From DATFYM01 sp035315065 (GTDB lineage: Bacteria > Acidobacteriota > Terriglobia > UBA7540), in assembly GCA_035315065.1 (NCBI GenBank), contig DATFYM010000002.1:9479-73478 (forward strand): a stretch of DNA of 64,000 nt. The letters run 5' to 3'. This document shows, in pieces, positions 15,673 to 24,260 of the stretch. Positions within the stretch are counted from its first letter, which is position 1; each line of letters opens with the position of its first letter. The notes under the pieces were generated by a model, which saw only the letters and a list, made by a program, of their open reading frames with translations, had not been told where the DNA came from and did not search any database. Position numbers and translations under genes: made by a program.

Positions 15673-17403
15673 ATGGTAATGAGCCAATCGGACCTTCCCA
15701 AGCTGCGGCGCGCCTCACAGATTCTCTTCTTCGCTCTATTCCTGCTCCATCTGTTCGAGACCGAGTTCCGCGGCTCGCTCAAGGGCGTAACCGGCGACAT
15801 CCGGTTGCCGATCCCTTACCCCGCCATCTTCCTCCTGTCGGACCCACTGGTCGCTATCTGCAACGCTCTCGCTTCCCGCGCCTTGTACCGGGGACTTCTT
15901 TGGAGTTTGACCATTTTGCTTCCCACTTTCTTCCTGGGACGATTCTTCTGCGGCTGGATTTGCCCGCTTGGCACACTGCATCACTTTTTCAGCCATCTCA
16001 AATCGGAGACAAAGCGTGGCCAGCGGCTGATCGAATCAAACCGCTATAAGAAGTGGCAGGCCACCAAGTACTACATCCTCGCCGTGCTTCTGGTGTCGAG
16101 CCTCTTCGGGGTGATGATGCCAGCCCTGATGGACCCCATTTCCTTCCTGATTCGGTCACTGACGGTGTCCGTCCTGCCCGGACTGAATCTGGCCTTTAAC
16201 GCCGTGCTGGATTCTCTCTATCAGACCAACAGCGGCGTGCTGGGGTTCATCGCCCATGCCTTGCAGTTTTTGCTGAACGCGACCCTGCTCAGCTTCAAGC
16301 AGCCGCATTTCAGGCAGGGATTCTTCCTGGGATTAATTCTGATCACGCTGCTCGCTCTGAATCTGCGCGTAACTCGCTTCTGGTGCCGCGCCCTGTGCCC
16401 GTTGGGGGCCCTGCTGGGTCTGGTGTCACGGTGGTCGATTCTGGGGATGGAGAAATGTGCGAGCGATTGTGACGATTGCCAGCGCTGCCTGTTGCATTGC
16501 CAGGGTGGCGATGACCCCATGCCAGGCGTGCCGTGGCGCAAGGCGGAATGTCACCTCTGTTTCAACTGCGTCGGCGACTGCCCGAAGAGCGGCGTCAAAT
16601 TCAAGTTCTTCCCGGAGCTTGGTAGGGGCGAGCGGCGCTCGATCAATCCCAACGCTGACGCGGGGCCGAACGCCGTTCGGCCGTACCAGACCACACTGAT
16701 CGGTCCTCAGTTGCATCGGCGTAAGCTCCTCGCTTCGGTGGCGGCGGGCGCGGCCTTGCTCCCGATGTTTCGGAGCACCACCGCCTTCGGCGTTGAGCGC
16801 AGCCCTAGCCTCATCCGTCCGCCGGGGTCGCTGGACGAATCAGACTTTCTCGCTCGTTGCATCCGCTGCGGCGAGTGCATGAAGGTCTGCCCTAACAACG
16901 CCCTGCATCCGACGTTGACTGAAGCTGGATTCGAGGGCATTTGGAGTCCGGTGCTGGTGCCGCGCGTCGGCTACTGCGAGCCGAGTTGCACGCTGTGCGG
17001 CCAAGTGTGCCCCACCGGCGCCATCTGGGAGATCACGCAGGCAGAAAAGGCGTGGCTTCCAGCGGCCAGCCGACCAGACGCCAAGCCTGCTAAGCCTATT
17101 CGGCTCGGAACCGCATTCTACGATCAGGGCCGCTGCCTGCCGTGGTCGATGGCCACCGAGTGCATCGTCTGCGAAGAGTGGTGCCCTACCTCTCCCAAAG
17201 CGATTTATCTGGTTGCGGCGGTGGTGGTCGACGCTCAGGGCAAGGTGAAGCAGGTCCGCCAACCCCATGTCGATCCCAACCGCTGCGTAGGATGCGGTGC
17301 CTGCGAGTTCGCGTGTCCGGTGAAGGATCGTGCTGCCGTATACGTCACGAGCATTGGTGAGAGCCGCTCGCGGACACACCAGATCCTGCTTCAGAAGGTG
17401 TGA
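15673..17403 (+). CDS. NapH-NapG-type fusion: membrane 4Fe-4S quinol dehydrogenase joined to a multi-cluster ferredoxin
   Basis: 576 residues. Residues 1-260: NapH/MauN-like membrane part with several helices and the paired motifs FCGWICPLG and WCRALCPLG. Residues about 265-310: two 4Fe-4S motifs (CASDCDDCQRC, CHLCFNCVGDCP). A linker follows, then HRRKLLASVAAGAALLP at about 352, a twin-arginine-like helix. The C-terminal NapG/MauM-like part has four cluster motifs: CIRCGECMKVCP, CEPSCTLCGQVCP, CIVCEEWCP and CVGCGACEFACP. In nitrate respiration NapH and NapG are separate proteins that oxidise quinol and pass electrons to the periplasm. No NapA, NapB or nitrate reductase is present here, so the acceptor is unknown; the DUF362 proteins and the DUF6599-like lipoprotein are candidates from context. 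Confidence 0.85.
   Translation: MVMSQSDLPKLRRASQILFFALFLLHLFETEFRGSLKGVTGDIRLPIPYPAIFLLSDPLVAICNALASRALYRGLLWSLTILLPTFFLGRFFCGWICPLGTLHHFFSHLKSETKRGQRLIESNRYKKWQATKYYILAVLLVSSLFGVMMPALMDPISFLIRSLTVSVLPGLNLAFNAVLDSLYQTNSGVLGFIAHALQFLLNATLLSFKQPHFRQGFFLGLILITLLALNLRVTRFWCRALCPLGALLGLVSRWSILGMEKCASDCDDCQRCLLHCQGGDDPMPGVPWRKAECHLCFNCVGDCPKSGVKFKFFPELGRGERRSINPNADAGPNAVRPYQTTLIGPQLHRRKLLASVAAGAALLPMFRSTTAFGVERSPSLIRPPGSLDESDFLARCIRCGECMKVCPNNALHPTLTEAGFEGIWSPVLVPRVGYCEPSCTLCGQVCPTGAIWEITQAEKAWLPAASRPDAKPAKPIRLGTAFYDQGRCLPWSMATECIVCEEWCPTSPKAIYLVAAVVVDAQGKVKQVRQPHVDPNRCVGCGACEFACPVKDRAAVYVTSIGESRSRTHQILLQKV
16664..16682. repeat. REP-like palindrome inside the NapH-NapG linker
   Basis: GGCCGAAC-GCC-GTTCGGCC, the same palindrome as at 2552-2570, here in frame and coding for GPNAVRP in the linker between the NapH-like and NapG-like halves. 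Confidence 0.75.
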
Positions 17404-17410
17404 AGACTAA

Positions 17411-17513
17411 ACACAGAGGCACCGAGACACAGAGAAGAGAAAGAGAATCACATGGACATGTCGCTTGGTTTCCGACGTTCCCCATTTTTCTCTGTGCCTC
17501 CGTGTCTCTGTGT
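17411..17513. repeat. Inverted repeat, ACACAGAG word family
   Basis: Left arm ACACAGAGGCACCGAGACAC-AGAG (17411-17434) and right arm CTCTGTGCCTCCGTGTCTCT-GTG (17490-17512). It starts 8 bp after the polyferredoxin stop and spans the start codon of the next gene. Confidence 0.85.
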
Positions 17514-18000
17514 TGGAAGCTCCCTCGCAATCCTTACGCTGAGTCTTTCCCTGGCGTGTGGCTCGAAATCCAGCTCCAAGCCCGCAACGTATTTCCCCGA
17601 GTCCAATGAGGCGCCTGGCTGGAGCAAGTCCGGCGAGACCCGAACCTTTCCTGCCGACCGGCTCTGGGAATACATCGACGGCGACGCCGACAAGTACGTT
17701 CAGGCCGGCGTGCAGCAGACTCTGACCACCGACTACCGCTACGGCGACAAGATCGAAGCAGTGGCGGACGTGTATGTGATGGCCACGGCCGACGGAGCCG
17801 AAAAGGCCTTTGAATCGCAGGCGACGACGGGGAGCCAATCCGTGCCGCTGGGCGATGCGGCGCGGCTTTACAAAGGAAGCCTGACGCTACGCAAGAATCG
17901 CTATTTTGTGCGTCTGGTGGCTTACGAAGATTTGCCGGAAGCACCACAGGCGCTGGTCGCCTTGGGGCGCGCCATCGCGGGCAAGCTAGACCAAAAATGA
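17452..18000 (+). CDS. DUF6599-like lipoprotein
   Basis: 182 residues. The N-terminal hydrophobic segment ends LSLSLACGS, a good lipobox, so an exported lipoprotein is predicted. The core LWEYIDGDADKYVQAGV, followed by VADVYVMATADGAEKAF, resembles DUF6599, a family of unknown function. The start is uncertain: ATG 17452 lies in the loop of an inverted repeat, whose right arm encodes FSVPPCLCV of the signal peptide. The gene lies 48 bp after the NapH-NapG-type gene and probably belongs to the same unit. Confidence 0.7.
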   Translation: MDMSLGFRRSPFFSVPPCLCVGSSLAILTLSLSLACGSKSSSKPATYFPESNEAPGWSKSGETRTFPADRLWEYIDGDADKYVQAGVQQTLTTDYRYGDKIEAVADVYVMATADGAEKAFESQATTGSQSVPLGDAARLYKGSLTLRKNRYFVRLVAYEDLPEAPQALVALGRAIAGKLDQK

Positions 18001-18126
18001 GCCCTCACAGCTCCCAGACCTTACGTTGTTCACATAAGAGGTTTGAGGAGATTGTTCACGAGACTTGTTCCCGAGAGACCCCCTCAGCCGGCCCGCCCCG
18101 GCTGGAGAAAGCGCCGGTTGCGGTCC

Positions 18127-18199
18127 ACCCTCTCCCCCAAAGGGGGCAAGGGTAGTAAATCCAGATTATTGCTCCCCTCGCCCCCTTGGGGGAGAGGGT
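18127..18199. repeat. Inverted repeat of CCCTCTCCCCC type
   Basis: Arms of about 26 bp: 18127-18152, with CCCCCAAAGGGGG inside, and 18174-18199, with CCCCCTTGGGGG inside. Each arm is itself palindromic, so cruciform or nested hairpins are possible. The rest of 18001-18493 holds no supported gene. Confidence 0.8.
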
Positions 18200-18493
18200 C
18201 GGGGATGGGACGAGGCTGACTTAGATGAGGGTTCGCTCCTAACGGAGCTCGCCCTCCATGAGCTATAAGGGGGTCGAATTGGACACAGTCAGCATAAGCG
18301 AACAGTGTTGCTCCTACGCCCCAGACTTAGACTAGTCCGCCGCTGCATCCGCGATCAATCACCCTAAACGAACCGGGCAACTGCCTTCGAGCCGAACCCA
18401 ATCCAACCCCCCAACCCCTTCTTGGGTTTACAACTCCTCAAGGGAAAAGCTAGAATGACGGATTCGGAGTCGGCTTTCGACGGCAACGGACCT

Positions 18494-18988
18494 ATGCCTG
18501 AGATCCTCGCCATTTATCCAGGGTCGTTTGACCCGATGACCAACGGCCACCTCGACCTGATCGAGCGCGGCTGCCGGCTGTTTGACCGGCTGATTGTGGC
18601 GGTGCTGACCAACCTCGATAAGGAGCCGTTCTTCACCGTCGCCGAACGGGTGGAGATGCTCGCGGCCGTGACCAGCAAAATGGAAAACGTCTCGGTGGAC
18701 ACCTTCAGCGGCTTGCTGGTGGACTATGCGAGATACAAGCGGGCGGAGGTGATCCTGCGGGGCGTGCGCGCTTTCTCGGACTACGAGTACGAGTTGCAAA
18801 TGGCGTTGATGAACCGCAAGCTGGAGCCGAAGGTGGAGACGGTTTTCCTGATGCCGCAGGAAGAGTACAGCTATCTCAGTTCGCGGATGGTAAGGGAAAT
18901 CTTCAAGTTGGGCGGACCCGTGAAGGGCTTGGTACCGCCCCTGGTAGAAGAGTGGCTGCATCGGAAAGCCTTTCCCCAAGTTTCATAA
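18494..18988 (+). CDS. coaD: Phosphopantetheine adenylyltransferase
   Basis: 164 residues from ATG 18494, the usual CoaD length. The enzyme transfers AMP from ATP to 4'-phosphopantetheine, the penultimate step of coenzyme A synthesis, in the cytoplasm. Seen: the nucleotidyltransferase motif IYPGSFDPMTNGHLDLIE, VILRGVRAFSDYEYELQMAL, and the C-terminal EEYSYLSSRMVREIFKLGG that holds the second ATP-binding signature. In-frame ATG 18455 has AAGGG about 10 bp upstream and would add 13 residues, so the start is not settled. An aminotransferase gene follows 15 bp later, probably co-transcribed. Confidence 0.95.
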   Translation: MPEILAIYPGSFDPMTNGHLDLIERGCRLFDRLIVAVLTNLDKEPFFTVAERVEMLAAVTSKMENVSVDTFSGLLVDYARYKRAEVILRGVRAFSDYEYELQMALMNRKLEPKVETVFLMPQEEYSYLSSRMVREIFKLGGPVKGLVPPLVEEWLHRKAFPQVS

Positions 18989-19003
18989 GGGTCGTCCAGA
19001 AGA

Positions 19004-20176
19004 ATGCATTTCTCCCAGAGCGTTTCTCGCATTTCGATTTCCTCCACCGCGGCGGTGGTGCAGAAGGCGGCCAAGCTCAAAGCCGACGGCGTCAGCGTGG
19101 TGGACTTTGGCGCCGGCGAGCCGGACTTTCCAACGCCTGACAACATCAAGCGCGCCGCCGTCGAGGCTCTGAACGAGAACTTCACCAAGTACACGCCCAC
19201 CGGCGGCACGCGTGAGTTGCGGCAAGCGTTGGTGGAACGGCACGCCGCCGATTTCGGATCGAACTACCACCCCGAAGAGTGCCTGGTGACCCCGGGCGGC
19301 AAGATGGCCATCTTCGAGGCGGTCGCGGCGGTGATCAACGATGGCGACGAAGTGATCCTGCCCGTCCCCTACTGGGTATCGTACCTGGATATGGTTCATT
19401 ACGCGGGCGGCAAGGTGGTGCTGCTCGAAACCGACGAGCACGACAATTTTGCCGTCCGCGCCCAGGCAATCGAGCGGCTCATCACTTCCAGAACCAACCT
19501 CATCATTCTTAACTCGCCCAGTAATCCCGCGGGCACCGTGATTCCCGCCCGGGAGATGGAGCAGATCCTGGCGCTGGCTGTGGAGCGGAACTTGCTGCTG
19601 ATGACGGACGAGTGCTACTGCCATTTCCTCTATGACGGGCGCCAGCGGTTTTCTCTCGGATCGTCGCACAACCGGGAGCACCTGATCGTGGTGGGATCGC
19701 TCTCCAAGACTTATGCCATGACGGGTTGGCGCGTCGGCTTCGCGCTCGGCTCGGCGCCCCTGCTTGCGAATATGCTGAAGCTGCAGAGTCACTCGACCTC
19801 CAATCCCAATTCGATCGCCCAAAAAGCGGCGGTCGAGGCAGTGCGAGGGCCACAGGACTCGGTGGCTCGGATGCTGGCCGAGTACAACTGGCGGCGCGAC
19901 CTGATCGTCTCCGGGCTACGTGCCATCCGCGGCGTCCAGTGCGCAATGCCGGAGGGCGCGTTCTACGTTTATCCCAACGTCCGCTCGTACCTGCAAGGAA
20001 ACGGCTTGGGCGAAACGACGGCCCTGGCCGAGAGGCTCCTGGACGAGGCGCACGTGGCCGTGGTGCCGGGTCCCGCCTTTGGAACCCACGAGCATTTGCG
20101 GATTTCGTACGCGACTTCGCGCGAACAGATCGAGGAGGGATTGCGTCGGTTGAAGGACTTCTTCGCCCGAATGTAG
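19004..20176 (+). CDS. Class I pyridoxal-phosphate aminotransferase (aspartate aminotransferase type)
   Basis: 390 residues, full length for the family. Fold-type I motifs: FGAGEPDFPTPDNI, KYTPTGGTRELRQAL, the cofactor-stacking tyrosine region PYWVSYLDM, NSPSNPAGTVIP, DECYCHFLYDG, and SLSKTYAMTGWRVGF, with the cofactor lysine at about residue 235. GPAFGTHEHLRISYATS carries the arginine that binds the substrate carboxylate. It most resembles the Thermus-type aspartate/prephenate aminotransferases. It probably interconverts aspartate or aromatic amino acids and 2-oxoacids; the precise donor is not readable. It lies directly after coaD. Confidence 0.92.
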   Translation: MHFSQSVSRISISSTAAVVQKAAKLKADGVSVVDFGAGEPDFPTPDNIKRAAVEALNENFTKYTPTGGTRELRQALVERHAADFGSNYHPEECLVTPGGKMAIFEAVAAVINDGDEVILPVPYWVSYLDMVHYAGGKVVLLETDEHDNFAVRAQAIERLITSRTNLIILNSPSNPAGTVIPAREMEQILALAVERNLLLMTDECYCHFLYDGRQRFSLGSSHNREHLIVVGSLSKTYAMTGWRVGFALGSAPLLANMLKLQSHSTSNPNSIAQKAAVEAVRGPQDSVARMLAEYNWRRDLIVSGLRAIRGVQCAMPEGAFYVYPNVRSYLQGNGLGETTALAERLLDEAHVAVVPGPAFGTHEHLRISYATSREQIEEGLRRLKDFFARM

Positions 20177-20243
20177 GAATTGACGATTGCCGATTGGTCC
20201 CGGAGTGAAGCGAAGGCTAGACGATTGGAAGAGAAGAAATGAA

Positions 20244-20346
20244 TCCACAGATTACGCAGATTTCACAGACCGATGATGATAAGGGAAGAAAAGCGCGTTG
20301 TTCTTTTCTTGTCCTATATCTGTGTAATCTGCGAAATCTGTGGATT
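20244..20346. repeat. Inverted repeat, CACAGATTA 9-bp word family
   Basis: Left arm AATCCACAGATTACGCAGAT (from 20244) and right arm ending GCGAAATCTGTGGATT (20346). Preceded by single GACGATT words at 20180-20225. It sits between the aminotransferase stop and the manA start. Confidence 0.85.
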
Positions 20347-20369
20347 GCCTTCCGCTCACCAGCCAAGCT

Positions 20370-21488
20370 ATGACGAAACTCGATGTTCCCCTCCAGCTCG
20401 CTCCTGCATTCCAGCCCAAAATCTGGGGCCGGCGTGATCTCGCGCCGCTCTATCAGCGGCCAGGGATGTCTCGAAGGCGGCGCCGCGCCGATGAGGGTGT
20501 TGCCGTTGCGCCTGCGATCGCGACCATGGAACGCATCGGCGAGGCGTGGCTCACGGGTGACGAGGCGCGCTTCATGAACGGCCCGGTTTCCGGGCTAACC
20601 CTCGGCGAAGTTTCCCGGCAATACGGCGCGGAGCTGCACGGCGAGTCCTGGAAGGGCGATCGCTTTCCTGTCCTGGCGAAATTCATTTACACCAGCGACT
20701 GGCTCTCGGTGCAGGTCCACCCCGATGACGCGTACGCCGCCGTGCACGACCCCGGCAACGTCGGCAAGTGCGAGGGGTGGTACATCCTCAAGGCGGACCG
20801 TGGCGCGAGCTTCCTCCTGGGGCTGAAGCCGAAAACCAGCATCGAGGCTCTGCGGGCCGCGTGTGAGCGCGGGCTCTCGAAGAAACTGCTCCGGCTGTTT
20901 CACCCCAAGGCCAACGAGGCGGTTTTCGTGCCGCCGGGTACGGTCCACGCCCTCGGGCCCGGCCTTGTCCTTTTTGAAGCGGAGCAGAACTCAGATCTCA
21001 CTTATCGCCTGGATGATTTCGGCCGGCTGGGACTCGACGGCAAGCCTCGGCCTCTGCACCTCAAGAAGGGAATGGAAGTGGCCCGCCTTGACTCTCCGGC
21101 CCACCGCGCTTTGCCGCAGGTGGTGCTGAGCGAGCCTTATGGGTCGCGCCGGTTGGTCGTGGCCTGCCGTACCTTCGCAGTGGAAGAGTTGACGTTGCGG
21201 AAAGCGGCGTCGTTTGCCGGGTCGGCGGTGCGCGTCGAAGCCCTGGCGGTGGTGGCGGGCGACGGTCGCGTCGAAACCGGCGCCGGATGGCTGGGTTATC
21301 GCACGGGCGAAACGTGGCTGATTCCGCCCGCCACCACAAGCTACCGGTTGGTTCCGCGGGTGCCGACGCGGTTGCTGAAATTCTACGTGCCCGACCTCGC
21401 CCGCGATTTCGTTCAGCCGCTGACGGCGCGGCGTGGCGGCGCCGCGAAACTTAGCAAAATCGTCTTTCTTACGGATCAAGAAAAATGA
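20370..21488 (+). CDS. manA: Mannose-6-phosphate isomerase, class I
   Basis: 372 residues from ATG 20370; upstream in-frame codons come from the inverted repeat. It interconverts fructose-6-phosphate and mannose-6-phosphate with a zinc ion. Seen: QPKIWGRRDL, the zinc-site motif LSVQVHPDD, KCEGWYILKA and PPGTVHALGPGLVLFEAEQ with the further zinc and active-site residues. An arginine-rich insertion (SRRRRRADEG) follows the N-terminal motif and looks like degenerate sequence. Mannose-1-phosphate guanylyltransferase and phosphomannomutase follow, making a GDP-mannose supply operon broken up by inverted repeats. Confidence 0.9.
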   Translation: MTKLDVPLQLAPAFQPKIWGRRDLAPLYQRPGMSRRRRRADEGVAVAPAIATMERIGEAWLTGDEARFMNGPVSGLTLGEVSRQYGAELHGESWKGDRFPVLAKFIYTSDWLSVQVHPDDAYAAVHDPGNVGKCEGWYILKADRGASFLLGLKPKTSIEALRAACERGLSKKLLRLFHPKANEAVFVPPGTVHALGPGLVLFEAEQNSDLTYRLDDFGRLGLDGKPRPLHLKKGMEVARLDSPAHRALPQVVLSEPYGSRRLVVACRTFAVEELTLRKAASFAGSAVRVEALAVVAGDGRVETGAGWLGYRTGETWLIPPATTSYRLVPRVPTRLLKFYVPDLARDFVQPLTARRGGAAKLSKIVFLTDQEK

Positions 21489-21587
21489 ATCCGCAGATTA
21501 CGCAGATTTCACCGAGTAAGAGCTCAACGACTTAAAGCGGCGCTCGATCGTTCTTGAAATCTGTGGAATCCGTGCAATCTGTGGATT
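21488..21587. repeat. Inverted repeat, CACAGATTA 9-bp word family
   Basis: Left arm AATCCGCAGATTACGCAGAT from 21488, overlapping the manA stop by one base; right arm GAAATCTGTGGAATCCGTGC... to 21587, 13 bp before the next start codon. Confidence 0.85.
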
Positions 21588-21600
21588 CCCTCTTCTCTTT

Positions 21601-22689
21601 ATGTCGTCACCTGTAGACCACGCTTACGCGGTGATTATGGCGGGCGGGAGCGGTACCCGCTTCTGGCCGCTGAGTCGGCGCAAGCGTCCAAAGCAGTTGC
21701 TCGAACTGTACGGCAGCGGCTCGTTGCTGGAGCAGACCGTCGAGCGGATTCGCAGCTTGATTCCACCCGAGCGTGTCTACGTCTTCACCAGCGACGCGGT
21801 CCGCAGAGAAGTGGTTCGGCGGTTGCCGGGAGTGCCCACGGAGCAGATTGTGGCGGAACCGGCCTCGCGGAACACCGCCCCGACCATTGGGTTGGCCGCG
21901 AACGAAATCCTGCGCCGCGACCCGGGCGGAATCATGGTGGTGTTGCCGTCCGACCACGTGATTGGCAAGCCGGCGGAGTTCCATCGGGTGCTGCGCGCGG
22001 CGTGCCGGTTTGGCGCGGTAGAGGGTCGCTCTGTCCTGATCGGGCTGAAGCCCACGCGCGCGGAAACGGGCTACGGTTACATCCGCCTGGGACCGCTGGC
22101 GACGCGACTGCGCGGTCAGGACCTCTACGAAGCCAGGCAGTTTACCGAGAAGCCCGATGCCGCGACCGCGAAGCAGTATGTGGACTCGGGAGAGTATCTG
22201 TGGAACGGCGGGATGTTCGTGTGGCGAGCCTCCACGCTGCTGCGAAATCTTGCGGCGTGCAAACCGGAAATGGCGCAAGGTCTGGCTGAAATCGCGGCTC
22301 GCGGCGGCGCCGGCAACTCCCGGGCGATGAAGGAACTTTATCCGAAGGTGGAGAAGGTTTCCATCGACTACGCAGTGGTGGAGAGAATCACTGATGTCTT
22401 TGTGGTCGCGGCCGACATGGGCTGGAGCGACGTAGGAAGCTGGGCCGAAGCCTACGAGCTGAACGCGAAGGACGCCGCCGGAAACGTGGCACCCAGCGGA
22501 AGTTTGTGCCTCAACTCATCCGGCAACCTGATCCGGGTGGAAGGCAAGCTGGTGGTGACGGTGGGCGTGGACGACTTGGTGGTCGTCGAAACGCCTGACG
22601 CGTTGCTGGTCTGCCGCCGTCAGCGCTCCCAGGAGGTCGGCAAGGCGGTGCAGGAGTTGGAGCGCCGAGGTCGGGGTGATCTTCTGTAG
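21601..22689 (+). CDS. manC: Mannose-1-phosphate guanylyltransferase
   Basis: 362 residues. It makes GDP-mannose from mannose-1-phosphate and GTP. Nucleotidyltransferase motifs: VIMAGGSGTRFWPLSRRKRP with the PKQLLEL continuation, VAEPASRNTAPTIGLAA, VLPSDHVI, FTEKPDAATA, WNGGMFVWRAS, and SIDYAVVERITDVFVVAADMG with WSDVGSW. It is the short form, without the C-terminal isomerase domain; the isomerase is the separate manA upstream. Product use is probably glycan or polysaccharide synthesis. Confidence 0.93.
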   Translation: MSSPVDHAYAVIMAGGSGTRFWPLSRRKRPKQLLELYGSGSLLEQTVERIRSLIPPERVYVFTSDAVRREVVRRLPGVPTEQIVAEPASRNTAPTIGLAANEILRRDPGGIMVVLPSDHVIGKPAEFHRVLRAACRFGAVEGRSVLIGLKPTRAETGYGYIRLGPLATRLRGQDLYEARQFTEKPDAATAKQYVDSGEYLWNGGMFVWRASTLLRNLAACKPEMAQGLAEIAARGGAGNSRAMKELYPKVEKVSIDYAVVERITDVFVVAADMGWSDVGSWAEAYELNAKDAAGNVAPSGSLCLNSSGNLIRVEGKLVVTVGVDDLVVVETPDALLVCRRQRSQEVGKAVQELERRGRGDLL

Positions 22690-22698
22690 CGAGTGAAG

Positions 22699-22847
22699 GT
22701 AGACAGTAGACGGTAGACTGTAGACGGGGAAGACGGAGCGTCGCGGGTTGGCTCCTTGCCTTTTGTCTAACTGTCCCTCTGCCAGGGTGCGCAACTTGTG
22801 GCGGGCGTACCGTCTTCCCCGTCTACGGTCTACTGTCTACTGTCTAC
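22699..22847. repeat. Inverted repeat, GTAGACA heptad family, 38-bp arms
   Basis: Arms 22699-22736 and 22810-22847 pair at 36 of 38 positions. GTAGAC words repeat every 7 bp. It begins 9 bp after the manC stop and ends 4 bp before the next ATG. Confidence 0.9.
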
Positions 22848-22851
22848 CAAT

Positions 22852-24249
22852 ATGGACACGATCAAGTTCGGTACCGATGGATGGCGAGGCGTCATCGCTG
22901 ACGACTTCACGTTTGCCAACATTGAGCGCGTGGCGGCGGCGATGGCGGCCTACGTCAAGACGGAGGGTGAGCCGGAGCGTGGCCTCATTGTCGGTTACGA
23001 CACCAGGTTCCTCTCCGCAGAGGCCGCCGACTTGGTGGCGCAGGTGGTGGCAGGAGCCGGAATTCAGGTGACGCTCGCCGACCGACCCACGCCGACACCC
23101 GCCGTCAGCTATGCGGTGGTGGCGCGGAAAGCTGCGGGCGGCATCATGGTGACGGCCAGTCACAATCCCTACAAGTGGAATGGCATCAAGTTCAAGGCAT
23201 CCTACGGCGGATCGGCAGCGCCCTCCATCATGCGCCGCATCGAGGAACACCTCGACCAGTCCGAGCCGGGCCGGACAAAGCGCGGCATTTCCGTCGACGA
23301 TCTCGTCACCCCGTATCTCGCGCGTCTCCGTGAGTTGGTCCACCTCGATCGCGTCGCGTCCTCGGGCCGCCGCCTGGTGATCGACCCCATGTACGGCGCC
23401 GGACGCGGGGTCATCGCCCGGCTCTTCCAGCCGGCGGGCGTTCCGTTCTGTGAGATTCACGGCGAGCACAACCCCCTTTTCCCGGGACTGAATCCCGAGC
23501 CCATCGAGCCGCATGTGAAAGAATTGCGCCGGGTGGTTACTAGTGGGGGCTATGATGCTGGTCTGGCGACCGATGGCGACGCGGACCGCGTCGGCGCCAT
23601 CGACCGCGCCGGCGGCTTCATTGATTCGCACAAGATTTTTTGCATTCTGCTCAAGCACCTCGTGGAAGACCTGGGACTGGGCGGCGAAGTGGTGAAAACC
23701 TTCTCCACCACCCGGATGGTGGACAAGATGGCCGCCAAGTACGGCCTGCCGGTCCATCTGACGCCTATCGGCTTCAAGTACATCTGCGAGCTCATGCTCA
23801 CCCACGACGTTTTGATCGGCGGCGAGGAGAGCGGTGGCATCGGGATCAAGGGGCACTTGCCCGAGCGCGACGGATTGCTGAACTCCCTGCTTTTGGCCGA
23901 GGTGATGGCGGATCGAGGCAAGACGCTGGGCGAACTGGTGGGGGAGCTGAGCGCGGAGTTCGGGCCGCACGAGTATGGCCGCATCGACCTTGAGGTCCGG
24001 CACGAGGCCATGGCCCGTCTGCTGGCGCGCGTGAGGCATCACACGTTCAAGCAGGTGGCGGGATCGCTGATTACCAGCACCGAGAGTCTGGATGGATTCA
24101 AGATGAGCTTCGGCGACGACGCGTGGCTGCTGGTGCGGCCCTCGGGAACGGAGAACATGCTGCGGCTGTACGCCGAGGCACCGACGCGGGAGCAAGTGAA
24201 CGCGCTGCTGGAGGAGATGTCGGCGCTTGCACACGATTGCGAAGGGTGA
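22852..24249 (+). CDS. Phosphomannomutase/phosphoglucomutase family protein
   Basis: 465 residues from ATG 22852 (MDTIKFGTDGWRGVIADDF). Alpha-D-phosphohexomutase domains in order: the phosphoserine loop TASHNPYKWNGIKFK (serine at about residue 103), the metal loop ATDGDADRVG, the sugar-binding loop GGEESGGIG and the phosphate-binding loop RPSGTENMLRLY. The position after manA and manC suggests it makes mannose-1-phosphate, though phosphoglucomutase activity is possible. The start directly follows an inverted-repeat arm and no clear ribosome-binding site is visible, so translation may depend on the element. Confidence 0.92.
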   Translation: MDTIKFGTDGWRGVIADDFTFANIERVAAAMAAYVKTEGEPERGLIVGYDTRFLSAEAADLVAQVVAGAGIQVTLADRPTPTPAVSYAVVARKAAGGIMVTASHNPYKWNGIKFKASYGGSAAPSIMRRIEEHLDQSEPGRTKRGISVDDLVTPYLARLRELVHLDRVASSGRRLVIDPMYGAGRGVIARLFQPAGVPFCEIHGEHNPLFPGLNPEPIEPHVKELRRVVTSGGYDAGLATDGDADRVGAIDRAGGFIDSHKIFCILLKHLVEDLGLGGEVVKTFSTTRMVDKMAAKYGLPVHLTPIGFKYICELMLTHDVLIGGEESGGIGIKGHLPERDGLLNSLLLAEVMADRGKTLGELVGELSAEFGPHEYGRIDLEVRHEAMARLLARVRHHTFKQVAGSLITSTESLDGFKMSFGDDAWLLVRPSGTENMLRLYAEAPTREQVNALLEEMSALAHDCEG

Positions 24250-24260
24250 TCAAGAGACAG

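Noticed and set aside
22798..22851. An upstream start for phosphomannomutase giving 18 more residues.
   Set aside because: Those codons come from the right arm of the GTAGACA inverted repeat, and the family begins at MDTIKFGTDGWRG. The same reasoning moved the starts of nusB, rapZ, rpoN, recJ, manA and the permease pseudogene.
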